This document shows, piece after piece, positions 1 to 5,997 of a stretch of DNA of 31,751 bases. The notes beneath the pieces are model-generated. The model saw only the letters and a program-made list of their open reading frames with translations. It was not told the origin of the DNA and ran no database searches. Position numbers and translations under genes: made by a program. The stretch's first letter is position 1. The number at the start of each line of letters is the position of its first letter. This stretch comes from a virus, in IMG/VR virus record IMGVR_UViG_3300031712_000131, positions 1-31,751 of that record; one strand, 5' to 3'.

Positions 1-12
1 CCAATGGCTTAG

Positions 13-86
13 TTGGCCGCCCCAGACTTGAACTGGGCACCTCAGACTTATCAGGTCTGCGCTCTAACCAGATGAGCTACCGGCCA
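13..86 (-). tRNA. tRNA-Ile (GAT)
   Basis: A full cloverleaf reads on the minus strand: 7-position acceptor (one mismatch at 7/66), TA at positions 8-9, D-stem GCTC/GAGC, anticodon stem CAGAC/GTCTG with loop CTGATAA, and T-arm CCCAG-TTCAAGT-CTGGG. The anticodon is GAT. No CCA is encoded. It is the last tRNA of the cluster seen here. Confidence 0.93.
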
Positions 87-95
87 ATATAGTAG

Positions 96-179
96 TAGTC
101 CCTCCCGGACTTGAACCGGGACACCACGTGGGTAGTGGGTTTTAAGTCCACCGCGTCTGCCTAGTTCCGCCAAGGGACC
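96..179 (-). tRNA. tRNA-Leu (TAA)
   Basis: An 84-nt class II tRNA with long variable arm. The 5' part (TGGCGGAAC..GGCAGACGC) is typical of tRNA-Leu. The anticodon loop is CTTAAAA, giving anticodon TAA, and the T-arm is CCCGG-TTCAAGT-CCGGG. It lies 9 nt from tRNA-Ile, so the two are probably cut from one precursor. Confidence 0.93.
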
Positions 180-182
180 GTG

Positions 183-1193
183 TTAGAGATCAAGTCGTTT
201 TCGAAACAACCGTGACTCTCTCATGATTCGTATACCTAGTTCTTGAAATCTTTCCTGATCAACAGTTTCAAGATGAAGATCAGGATTACACTTTAGGATT
301 GATGGTAACTTAGTAGAGTACCATACTTTAGAGTCACCTTTAACATCAACATAAGTATTCGATTCTGGTAGATAGAAATCTGGAAAGTATGTGTGAGACA
401 CCCCTGATTCATCAGTGTACTGAAAAGATCCGATACCTTCAAATTGAGTTAGGAACTTGGTAGCAATCTTGTCTAAGTGCTCTGCGTAAACGGCTTCCCA
501 AGTACCTTGGACTTTTGCAATACGACCCGAGGGTAAAGCAAGGGTATAGATCTTACAGAATGTACCAAGAGGGGCAGCTCTACCCTCTGCATAAGCCCTA
601 CGGGCACCGATTGAAACAGAGGCTGACATCTTTGCCAAAACCTCTGGTCTATTGTTACACTCTCTATGCACGGCTGACATATGGGCCGCGAACTCTGGGT
701 TTCTATAACGTTCTTTGGTAGCTGCTGAGATCTTCTCTTTTACTTCAGGCCTACTCAAAACCTCTCGCATAGCTAAAGCTAGTTTTTCTTTAACTTCAGG
801 CCTACTCTGGGACACCTTGAGAATAGCTGACATCCTCTCACGACTACCCGGCTTAGACTTAGCCAACTTAACCGACTCTGAGATCTTGGCTCGCACATCA
901 GGACGAGCCTGAGCAAGCTTCTGACTTTGTGACCTCTTGGCTCGCACATTAGGTAGTGAGCTTGTAACTTCGATCTTTGCTTGAACATCAGGACGAGCAA
1001 AGATTGTTCTACCTGTACAAGATCTTGAACAAAAGTGATAAGGATTCTGGAAGATACTCGTTTGATACCTTCGAGTAAACTCAATAGTACATCTGATCCC
1101 ATCACACTTCAAATGAAGCAATTGGTGTTTGATTGGACGACCACTCTTACCTGATATCTTGTGGTCAATTTGCTCAACTCTCAATAAAGTCAT
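183..1193 (-). CDS. NUMOD3-type homing endonuclease with PD-(D/E)XK (Vsr-like) nuclease domain
   Basis: A 336-residue protein in three parts. Residues 30-59 carry a zinc-binding Cys pattern (C30-x4-C35 and C55-x3-C59). Residues about 66-190 hold repeated RPEVKEKIS-like motifs, typical of NUMOD3 DNA-binding repeats of homing enzymes. Residues 225-330 look like a Vsr/PD-(D/E)XK nuclease: E233, then YFPDFYLP (D272) and YVDVKG (D283, K285). Its ATG overlaps the TGA of the zinc-ribbon gene upstream as ATGA, so translation is probably coupled, and it ends 4 nt before tRNA-Leu. Position among tRNA genes fits a free-standing homing endonuclease. The fold assignment is from motifs only; the target site is unknown. 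Confidence 0.8.
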   Translation of the reverse strand: MTLLRVEQIDHKISGKSGRPIKHQLLHLKCDGIRCTIEFTRRYQTSIFQNPYHFCSRSCTGRTIFARPDVQAKIEVTSSLPNVRAKRSQSQKLAQARPDVRAKISESVKLAKSKPGSRERMSAILKVSQSRPEVKEKLALAMREVLSRPEVKEKISAATKERYRNPEFAAHMSAVHRECNNRPEVLAKMSASVSIGARRAYAEGRAAPLGTFCKIYTLALPSGRIAKVQGTWEAVYAEHLDKIATKFLTQFEGIGSFQYTDESGVSHTYFPDFYLPESNTYVDVKGDSKVWYSTKLPSILKCNPDLHLETVDQERFQELGIRIMRESRLFRKRLDL

Positions 1194-1375
1194 TTGGAAT
1201 AACCAGAATCAGCCCAACCACTACCCTGAAGTTGGAAGCCTGTGCCGCCGCTTATGAGCCTCTTAGCTTCTGGCTTCTTGCACTCAGGGCAATCCATCAA
1301 CGGCGGTTCCGTAATCTTCTGGTCAGCCTCCCAGAGGTGCTGACAGGCTTTGCATTGGTACTCGTAGGTTGGCAC
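1190..1375 (-). CDS. FmdB-like zinc-ribbon protein
   Basis: A 61-residue protein opening PTYEYQCKACQHLW with a second pair CPECKK and a Gly/Ser-rich tail, the signature of the FmdB/CxxC-CxxC-SSSS zinc-ribbon family (putative regulators). I chose the GTG at 1375 because the family starts at this PTYEY segment and an AAGG lies 8 nt upstream. The longer reading from 1453 would overlap the upstream gene by about 70 nt. The upstream gene stops 5 nt before this start, and this gene's TGA overlaps the next ATG, so the three form a tight operon. The target of regulation, if any, cannot be seen. Confidence 0.85.
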   Translation of the reverse strand: MPTYEYQCKACQHLWEADQKITEPPLMDCPECKKPEAKRLISGGTGFQLQGSGWADSGYSK

Positions 1376-1379
1376 TTGA

Positions 1380-1835
1380 TTACCCTTGAGGCATGGGGCC
1401 TGGACCAATGTTGACTTCATGGTTGACCCGGGTGAGCAGTGGCTTACCACCAAGAAGTTTGATGAGCCTGCACCTGGTATTGGAGATCATCTTCTGAAGC
1501 CGGTTTGGATCTGGGGGTGGTGGGGGCTCATACTTGTGCCAATGAGTTCTTGCATCCTTCAAAGATGCTACCAGACATTGAACACCACCAGGATCCGGTA
1601 TTGCATCTGGGTACCCAACTTCAACCTTGGTAGTACTAATCACCGAGGTTCCCCAAAGATGCCCTACTAAGCTACCACCCCACTCTGGTCTAGGTTCTGA
1701 CTTACCAAGCAACTCATAATCAACATGAGCAGAAAGAACTGGTACATCTTCTGGGTGAACAAGAAGTACTGCTACTCGCAGATCTTCACATTCAACCCTA
1801 GACAAGGTATCAGCAACATCATGAAGCGTGGTCAT
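1380..1835 (-). CDS. hypothetical protein
   Basis: A 151-residue reading frame I do not recognise. The central part (GGSLVGHLWGTSVISTTKVE) looks like an ordered globular domain, followed by a five-proline run (EPPPPPDPNR) and a basic C-terminus. No membrane segment or metal motif is visible. The ATG has no Shine-Dalgarno but GGTGTA ends 9 nt before it. It heads a three-gene run with the FmdB-like and NUMOD3 genes, just downstream of tRNA-Glu(TTC). Function unknown. Confidence 0.65.
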   Translation of the reverse strand: MTTLHDVADTLSRVECEDLRVAVLLVHPEDVPVLSAHVDYELLGKSEPRPEWGGSLVGHLWGTSVISTTKVEVGYPDAIPDPGGVQCLVASLKDARTHWHKYEPPPPPDPNRLQKMISNTRCRLIKLLGGKPLLTRVNHEVNIGPGPMPQG

Positions 1836-1844
1836 GTGAGATAG

Positions 1845-1850
1845 TACACC
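1845..1850 (-). promoter_or_regulatory. GGTGTA start-proximal motif
   Basis: GGTGTA on the minus strand, 9 nt before the ATG at 1835. The gene has no Shine-Dalgarno. One of the recurring copies proposed as a phage promoter element. Confidence 0.5.
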
Positions 1851-1863
1851 GAGAAGAGTTTGG

Positions 1864-1937
1864 TGACCTTGGTGGGACTCGAACCCGACATTGACAACTT
1901 GAAAGGCTGTTATCCTGATCCTTTAGAAGACAAGGCC
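1864..1937 (-). tRNA. tRNA-Glu (TTC)
   Basis: Acceptor GGCCTTG/CAAGGTC, discriminator A and an encoded CCA at 1861-1863. The anticodon stem ACAGC/GTTGT closes loop CTTTCAA (anticodon TTC). The T-stem is weak: TCGGG faces CCCAC, with only three good pairs. Confidence 0.88.
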
Positions 1938-1942
1938 GTTGG

Positions 1943-2016
1943 CGTCCCTGAGGGGTGTCGAGCCCCTTTCAGCGCCTTGAGAGGGCACTATCCTAGCCAG
2001 CGTAGACGACAGGGAC
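1943..2016 (-). tRNA. tRNA-Glu (CTC)
   Basis: Acceptor GTCCCTG/CAGGGAC, anticodon stem GTGCC/GGCGC with loop CTCTCAA (anticodon CTC), T-stem AGGGG/CCCCT. CCA is encoded at 1940-1942. The T-loop is CTCGACA rather than the usual TTCRANN. It lies 5 nt from tRNA-Glu(TTC). Confidence 0.88.
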
Positions 2017-2092
2017 ATTGATAGGTGAGACAAGGAACGAGCTAGAGGGATTCAATTAACAAGATTGTACTCCAGATCAGTATTCTCACCAG

Positions 2093-2176
2093 CGGAAGGA
2101 GCGGGATTCGAACTCGCAGAGCTGTTACGCTCGATTGTTTTCAAGACAATTTCCCTCACCTATAGGAGGCCCTTCC
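2093..2176 (-). tRNA. tRNA-Ser (TGA)
   Basis: An 84-nt class II tRNA: acceptor GGAAGGG/TCCTTCC, anticodon stem ATTGT/ACAAT with loop CTTGAAA (anticodon TGA), long variable arm, T-arm GCGAG-TTCGAAT-CCCGC with one A-C mismatch, discriminator G. Confidence 0.9.
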
Positions 2177-2184
2177 GTAGTAAC

Positions 2185-2265
2185 TGAGTTCTCGGGAGTT
2201 TACGATCCCCCTTCTTCGCCTACCCGGGTAGAACGAGATCCTGCAATATGGACGACGAGAACTCA
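2185..2265 (-). ncRNA. tRNA-like element with expanded anticodon loop
   Basis: A 10-bp perfect inverted repeat (TGAGTTCTCG/CGAGAACTCA) closes an 81-nt element between tRNA-Ser and the Met tRNA. Inside, GTCC/GGAT can form a D-stem and GGGGG-ATCGTAA-ACTCC a weak T-arm. The central arm TCGTT/GGCGA would enclose 11 nt containing the self-complementary TACCCGGGTA instead of a 7-nt anticodon loop. The D-loop lacks GG. It could be a decayed tRNA, a tRNA with an enlarged anticodon loop, or a tRNA-mimicking small RNA such as a Y RNA. Confidence 0.45.
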
Positions 2266-2270
2266 AGTGG

Positions 2271-2344
2271 TAGCGGGAATGAGGAGTTGAACCCCACTGT
2301 TTCCGGGTTATGAGCCCGGCGTAGAACCATTTTACTCTCCCGCA
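2271..2344 (-). tRNA. tRNA-Met (CAT), initiator-like
   Basis: Anticodon arm CCGGG-CTCATAA-CCCGG gives CAT with three consecutive G-C pairs at the base of the loop, the hallmark of bacterial initiator tRNA. With position 1 at 2344, bases 1 and 72 are an unpaired T-T, bases 2-7 pair GCGGGA/TCCCGC, and A73 is followed by encoded CCA (2268-2270). One extra base must then be accommodated near the T-stem (TGGGG/CCTCA). The alternative acceptor GCGGGAG/TTCCCGC would pair 1-72 but leaves the D-arm spacing wrong. Confidence 0.85.
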
Positions 2345-2345
2345 G

Positions 2346-2418
2346 AGCTGGCAAGTGGAGTCGAACCACCCTGAACATCTTTACGAAAGATGCGCGTTCC
2401 CACGATTGCTATGCCAGC
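2346..2418 (-). tRNA. tRNA-Thr (CGT)
   Basis: Acceptor GCTGGCA/TGCCAGC, anticodon stem CATCT/AGATG with loop TTCGTAA (anticodon CGT), T-loop TTCGACT, discriminator T. It directly precedes the Met tRNA. Confidence 0.9.
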
Positions 2419-2500
2419 ATAGGGCACTCCCGACCTTGTCGGGCGCCCAGGGGATCTCTACTTCCCCCACTCGTCTCCCGTAGAGATGAGGTTGACGAGT
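2419..2500 (-). other. structured spacer between tRNA-Asn and tRNA-Thr
   Basis: No gene is visible. Minus-strand RNA would form an extended hairpin, GGGC outside CCCGAC-AAG-GTCGGG, close to tRNA-Thr. It could also form either ATCTCTAC/GTAGAGAT or the overlapping ACTCGTC/GACGAGT stem, which exclude each other. No T-run follows, so processing or mRNA stability is more likely than termination. Confidence 0.4.
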
Positions 2501-2503
2501 TGG

Positions 2504-2576
2504 CTCCAGCTCCTGGGCTCGAACCAGGCACCCTTTGTTTAACAGACAAACGCTCTACCTACTGAGCTAAGCTGGA
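2504..2576 (-). tRNA. tRNA-Asn (GTT), copy 1
   Basis: Acceptor TCCAGCT/AGCTGGA, anticodon stem TTTGT/ACAAA with loop CTGTTAA (anticodon GTT), discriminator G, encoded CCA at 2501-2503. Confidence 0.92.
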
Positions 2577-2589
2577 ATGAAACACTAAG

Positions 2590-2663
2590 CTCCAGAGGCT
2601 AGAATCGAACTAGCGGAATCGTGATTAACAGTCACGCCCATGTACCAACACATGAACCCTGGA
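2590..2663 (-). tRNA. tRNA-Asn (GTT), copy 2
   Basis: Acceptor TCCAGGG/CTCTGGA with one G-T pair, anticodon stem CGTGA/TCACG with loop CTGTTAA (anticodon GTT), T-loop TTCGATT. No CCA is encoded, and the body differs from copy 1, so this is not a recent tandem duplication. Confidence 0.88.
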
Positions 2664-2932
2664 ATATGGAGGCTGTTTCAAGCCTCCCCCGACACGAGTT
2701 GGTGCTCGTGCCGTAGGCACTGTGCTTGCCCCTACGGGGCTCGCCAATGCCTTACTTCATTACGGTCAGGAATGAAAAACTACCCGGCAGGCACGGTCGC
2801 TGCAGCCCTCGGTTTACTTGAGGTCGATCACGGCACGTCTGCTTCCCGAGCCCACAACAGACTCGTAAGGTCAGCACTCATTCACTGTTAGATTGTCAAG
2901 GATCTAAGCTAGCGGTTGCTTGCTTCGATTGG
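2664..2932 (-). other. 269-nt gap with hairpins, no recognised gene
   Basis: Between tRNA-Gln and tRNA-Asn copy 2. I see no credible protein; the plus-strand frame 2640-2891 runs antisense through a tRNA. Minus-strand RNA could form TTAGAT/ATCTAA, TTCATT/AATGAA, CACGAG/CTCGTG and, just before tRNA-Asn, GGAGGC/GCCTCC. It does not match tmRNA, RNase P RNA or another RNA I know. Confidence 0.4.
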
Positions 2933-3004
2933 TTCCGACACCTGGATTCGAACCAGGATAACGGGCTTCAAAGGCCCGCGCCCTAACCGTTGGACGATGT
3001 CGGA
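2933..3004 (-). tRNA. tRNA-Gln (TTG)
   Basis: Acceptor TCCGACA/TGTCGGA, anticodon stem CGGGC/GCCCG with loop CTTTGAA (anticodon TTG), T-loop TTCGAAT, discriminator A, encoded CCA at 2930-2932. Its 5' part overlaps the end of the HNH reading frame. Confidence 0.93.
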
Positions 3005-3669
3005 TCAAAAACTGAGTGAGCCTGGAGGGAGTTGAACCCGTCAACCTTCGGATTAAGAGTCCGCTGCGCTACCAATTGCGCCACAAGCCCGTGTCTATTC
3101 CAAGTGATACCTATCTTATGAAGCTTCTCTCTAACTGTCTTTGAGTGGCACCCCAACTTAGTAGCTATCTGACTAGGGGTCATAGTATGAAGCATCTCTA
3201 CTAACTCATCTGAACTTGGCCACACAAGTGTCTCACGACACTTCTTACTACAGTAAACTTGACCTGTACTTGGGCGAGCATAGAATAACCCACCACAAGT
3301 CTTACAAGTATGAGGTACTTTTGGATTTGTATGCCGAATTGGAATTTGCGATCTGACAGAATGCTCTAACTTAGCGTGGTGCTCACTGATTATCTTACCG
3401 TGCTCTTCTCGATGACAGTTGGAACACAGCAAGACACATTTATCCAACTCTAACCTCAACACTTCCCAAGCCCTGTGATTTCTAGCCACTGTCCAGTCCT
3501 TCTGGGATGGATCAGTGTGGTGGAACTCCAAAGCACCTAGGAATTTTGAGTAACCGCAAACCTGGCAACAACCTCCTTTGTATTCAACAGCTCTTCGCTT
3601 CAAGTCATGGTTTCGTTTGCTTAACTTCAGGGTAGTGTAGTCAGAGTGTAGTTGGCGCTCTCGCTTCAT
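2983..3669 (-). CDS. HNH endonuclease whose frame runs through tRNA-Lys
   Basis: A 228-residue HNH nuclease. C35-x2-C38, LEFHHTD (H50, H51) and LCSNCHREEH (C82, C85, H86, H90) form the zinc-braced HNH fold at residues 30-92. A second Cys cluster (C122-x2-C125, C140-x3-C144) and a helix-turn-helix (about 154-188) probably bind DNA. From residue G194, exactly at the first base of tRNA-Lys(CTT), the frame translates the tRNA and ends only inside tRNA-Gln, so the last 35 residues are read from tRNA sequence. The true protein may end this way or a stop may have been lost. The ATG has no Shine-Dalgarno, but GGTGTA ends 10 nt upstream. Likely a homing endonuclease of the tRNA cluster. Confidence 0.82.
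   Translation of the reverse strand: MKRERQLHSDYTTLKLSKRNHDLKRRAVEYKGGCCQVCGYSKFLGALEFHHTDPSQKDWTVARNHRAWEVLRLELDKCVLLCSNCHREEHGKIISEHHAKLEHSVRSQIPIRHTNPKVPHTCKTCGGLFYARPSTGQVYCSKKCRETLVWPSSDELVEMLHTMTPSQIATKLGCHSKTVREKLHKIGITWNRHGLVAQLVAQRTLNPKVDGFNSLQAHSVFDPTSSNG
3017..3090 (-). tRNA. tRNA-Lys (CTT)
   Basis: Acceptor GGGCTTG/CAGGCTC, D-stem GCGC, anticodon loop CTCTTAA (anticodon CTT), T-loop TTCAACT with a weak T-stem, discriminator A. It lies wholly inside the HNH reading frame. Confidence 0.9.
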
Positions 3670-3679
3670 ACAAGGTACC

Positions 3680-3685
3680 TACACC
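3680..3685 (-). promoter_or_regulatory. GGTGTA start-proximal motif
   Basis: GGTGTA on the minus strand, exactly 10 nt before the HNH ATG at 3669. No Shine-Dalgarno lies between. Confidence 0.5.
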
Positions 3686-3715
3686 AAAGAAGATTAATCG
3701 ATTGTTTTAACTCAG

Positions 3716-3788
3716 TGGGCTCGGGGAGCAATGATCTCCCAACCTTGCGGTTAAAGGCCGCTTGCTCTGCCAATTGAGCTACGAACCC
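3716..3788 (-). tRNA. tRNA-Lys (TTT)
   Basis: Acceptor GGGTTCG/CGAGCCC, D-stem GCTC/GAGC, anticodon loop CCTTTAA (anticodon TTT), T-arm GGGAG-ATCATTG-CTCCC. The T-loop begins with A instead of T, which is unusual. Confidence 0.88.
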
Positions 3789-3863
3789 TCGCTTTCTGCT
3801 TTTAGTTGCCCGCTCCCGGGCTCGCGTTTGATGAACATGATGAGTACCTTTCTAGTGTCTTGG

Positions 3864-3948
3864 TGGTGGCTGGTGGATTTGAACCACTCCTCCCGAAGGA
3901 AACAGATTTACAGTCTGCCGCAACTCGCCTGATTGCTAATCAACCACC
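3864..3948 (-). tRNA. tRNA-Tyr (GTA)
   Basis: An 85-nt class II tRNA: acceptor GGTGGTT/AGCCACC, anticodon arm CAGA-CTGTAAA-TCTG (anticodon GTA), long variable arm, T-loop TTCAAAT, discriminator A, encoded CCA at 3861-3863. It is the first tRNA of the cluster in transcription order. Confidence 0.92.
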
Positions 3949-4420
3949 ATAGTGTGGGGTCTAGCTGCGGTTACGAGTCGATAGCGATCTGTAATTCCCA
4001 TTGTCCTTTGCTTTCCTAACGAACTGACAAACCTATCCTGATGCCACTGTGTGTGACAGACGAAGCTCTAGTTTTCACACAGTTCCCTGTGTGTTGGTTT
4101 TATCGGGGGAATGGCCCTAAAACGACTAAGGCCACCGTGGTTTCCCAGGGCGGCCTTCTGTTTACGGGTACTCCGTTATTCAGACTAGCCGCCCTATGTA
4201 CCCACCTCTGGATTGGCAATACGTGCTGAGGTGGGATACCAAGACTTAAGTTGGGCCATATCGCTTGTAAAATGCCCTAGACTATGGACGCACAACGAAC
4301 CCGACAGCGATATTCTCGCCGGCCTGGATTCTAATGTTGCGGTTTTGAGTAGAGAGGACACGTTACTCCGATTGATTGGCTTCTTGAGCCTTGAGACTGT
4401 AGCCTAGCTCAGGGGGCGGT
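3949..4420 (+). ncRNA. possible structured RNA or leader upstream of the protease gene
   Basis: About 470 nt with no convincing gene. Plus-strand RNA would form CACACAG/CTGTGTG near 4076, AAGGCC/GGCCTT near 4128 and an 8-bp stem CCCACCTC/GAGGTGGG near 4202-4235, and ends in an intrinsic terminator. Two short frames (4041-4229 and 4213-4407) have no start signals. It could be a small RNA, an attenuated leader, or decayed sequence. I see no match to tmRNA, RNase P RNA or group I intron signatures. Confidence 0.4.
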
Positions 4421-4440
4421 AGACCGTCAAGGTCTTTTTT
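4421..4440 (+). terminator. intrinsic terminator
   Basis: AGACC-GTCAA-GGTCT followed by a run of T. The stem is short (5 bp) but has a U-tract. It sits just upstream of the protease frame, so it either ends an upstream RNA or attenuates the protease gene. Confidence 0.6.
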
Positions 4441-4447
4441 CGCCTGT

Positions 4448-5143
4448 GTGATCTTTTTTCTTGGCCCGACATTCCCCTACCTGGGGAGGTCAAACCTTGA
4501 GCACCAGCAGTACACCGAGGGGCTGGGGTACGTCAAGAGAAACTTTTACTTATCAGGACCCTTGGTTGTGAAAAGCCTTTTCGCCTCCGAGCCCCCGAAG
4601 TTCGTCTGCAAGGTCTTCAATTCAGAATGGGACCGCTTCGTTGAATCCTGGCTGCCCAAGATCCACACCTATCTAATTGAAGCCCTTGGACCATTCGGCA
4701 AGGAGCCCCTACCCACCATCCTCCCTATGGCAGATGGCATGCACATGTCCGGCGCCACCGCCTCCTTCAACATGATGACTGGTCAGGTGCAACTGAGCCC
4801 GAGCGTAGAAGGCAACCCTGGGCAGACCCTGGAAAAGCTAACCCACGAGTTCACGCATGGGAGCTATGCCAAGTTCCCTATAGATGATTGCTTCTATGAT
4901 GAGGGGTATGTTGACTTCTCAACGTGGGTCCTTGCCCACTCCCCAACTTATGGAGAGTATCGTCAACAGATCATCGACGCGGCCGCCTACAACATCCAAA
5001 TGAGACGTGAGCGAGCCATGAGGAACCTCTCGGACTATGACCGCAAGAGGTGGGCTGGTGGGACCTTTGCAAGTATGTTCTACGGTCCTATGATCCTGCA
5101 CCACATGAAAATGAAGAAGGCAGAAGGCGACTTCACCTGGTGA
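4448..5143 (+). CDS. zincin-type metalloprotease
   Basis: A protein of up to 231 residues with the zinc-protease motif THEFTHGSY (HExxH), where two His bind zinc and Glu is the catalytic base. A downstream DEGYVDF is a plausible third ligand (Glu), as in gluzincins. The GTG at 4448 has no Shine-Dalgarno and lies 7 nt after the terminator; an internal GTG near 4568, 9 nt after AGGA, is an alternative start giving about 191 residues. The N-terminal part resembles no domain I know, and there is no clear signal peptide. It ends 1 nt before the convergent gene at 5145. Substrate unknown. Confidence 0.72.
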   Translation: MIFFLGPTFPYLGRSNLEHQQYTEGLGYVKRNFYLSGPLVVKSLFASEPPKFVCKVFNSEWDRFVESWLPKIHTYLIEALGPFGKEPLPTILPMADGMHMSGATASFNMMTGQVQLSPSVEGNPGQTLEKLTHEFTHGSYAKFPIDDCFYDEGYVDFSTWVLAHSPTYGEYRQQIIDAAAYNIQMRRERAMRNLSDYDRKRWAGGTFASMFYGPMILHHMKMKKAEGDFTW

Positions 5144-5144
5144 G

Positions 5145-5687
5145 CTACTCGCTCTCCAACTCCAACATCAAGTCAATAGCCGACTCTTCCACCACGAAGA
5201 CATTGGTACACTCCGAAGCTTCGATCCCTACGCCCGCCAAGCAACCCCTCCACGGCCCCCGTTCAAAACCCAAGGACTTGATCCCCTGAGCCAAAGTGGA
5301 GTCCCACACGAACACTTCTCCTGGGGGTAATAATTTGAGGATGAAGGACAACTTCCTCAAGTCGATATTGATCCCTGCAAGGACTCCTTGAAACTTCAAG
5401 TCCACATCAATCACATCAAGTAAGGGCTTAATCTTGGTGACCCACCTCAACAGGGAACTCAGCTCTACCCTCACAGCCTCCTTAGGACGAGGTAGCTGCA
5501 GAACAGGAAGTAATGGTGCGTCCTCAACCTTCTCACCTACTTCCCCTTTGAAAGCTATGACGCAGTGGTGGTTAGCTACTACAGACCACCCTTCCTGGTG
5601 TAGAAACACACTGCTCATCCATTGAAACTTCCCTGATAGTAGGAATTTATGAAGTATGTCTAACGGTTCCATCTGGGTTGTATACAT
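5145..5687 (-). CDS. hypothetical protein
   Basis: A 180-residue protein I do not recognise. It has alternating hydrophobic segments (GWSVVANHHCVIAFKGEV; VDLKFQGVLAGINIDL) suggestive of a beta-rich fold and ends in LELESE, the same kind of tail as the methyltransferase (YELESE). The stop is TAG. The ATG at 5687 and a second at 5672 both lie inside the start region of the divergent GIY-YIG gene, so the two genes overlap head to head. A GGTGTA copy lies 27 nt upstream (5720-5715). Function unknown. Confidence 0.6.
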   Translation of the reverse strand: MYTTQMEPLDILHKFLLSGKFQWMSSVFLHQEGWSVVANHHCVIAFKGEVGEKVEDAPLLPVLQLPRPKEAVRVELSSLLRWVTKIKPLLDVIDVDLKFQGVLAGINIDLRKLSFILKLLPPGEVFVWDSTLAQGIKSLGFERGPWRGCLAGVGIEASECTNVFVVEESAIDLMLELESE

Positions 5688-5997
5688 TATCAGGAGTCAG
5701 GTGACTGGGAAGCTTTACACCGGGATCACGAACGACCTTGAGAAGCGACTGACGGCCCACAACAATGGAACCGGAGCCAAGTTTACTCGAGCGGGAAGAC
5801 CATGGAAGCTAACCTACCGAGAGCCAGTGGAGGATAAGAGCTCAGCTCTAAAGCGAGAGCTGAAGATCAAGAATCTAACTCGAGCCCAGAAACTCACTCT
5901 GATTCAAGCTCATACATTGCCCCAGCCATTACCTCTCGGTCCTCAAACTCCCGACGATCCGCTTGAGCAGCCAGGACTCTCAACCGAGCGGTCTTGA
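5656..5997 (+). CDS. GIY-YIG endonuclease (UPF0213/YhbQ-like)
   Basis: A 113-residue single-domain nuclease. WVVYIIRS and KLYTGITNDLEKRLTAHNNG carry the GIY-YIG-type strand pair (variant VYI..YTG) with the catalytic Arg in the helix, and EPVEDKSSALKRELKIK supplies the metal-binding Glu. This is the YhbQ-like architecture. AGGA lies 11 nt before the ATG. The last about 30 residues (from HTLPQP) are low-complexity and antisense to the methyltransferase C-terminus, giving a 104-nt convergent overlap. In phages such proteins may act in homing, recombination or repair. Confidence 0.8.
   Translation: MSNGSIWVVYIIRSQVTGKLYTGITNDLEKRLTAHNNGTGAKFTRAGRPWKLTYREPVEDKSSALKRELKIKNLTRAQKLTLIQAHTLPQPLPLGPQTPDDPLEQPGLSTERS

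Noticed and set aside
779-1105. 108-codon minus-strand frame inside the NUMOD3 gene
   Set aside because: Out-of-frame shadow of the repeat region; no start signal and no family.
2640-2891. Plus-strand 83-codon reading frame in the tRNA cluster
   Set aside because: It begins inside tRNA-Asn on the other strand, has no start signal, and its sequence is not protein-like.
2664-2932. tmRNA or RNase P RNA
   Set aside because: Neither the tmRNA ends and tag frame nor the conserved RNase P core sequences can be found.
4041-4407. Two short plus-strand frames upstream of the protease
   Set aside because: No Shine-Dalgarno or GGTGTA, one starts at TTG, and the region is hairpin-rich with a terminator at its end.
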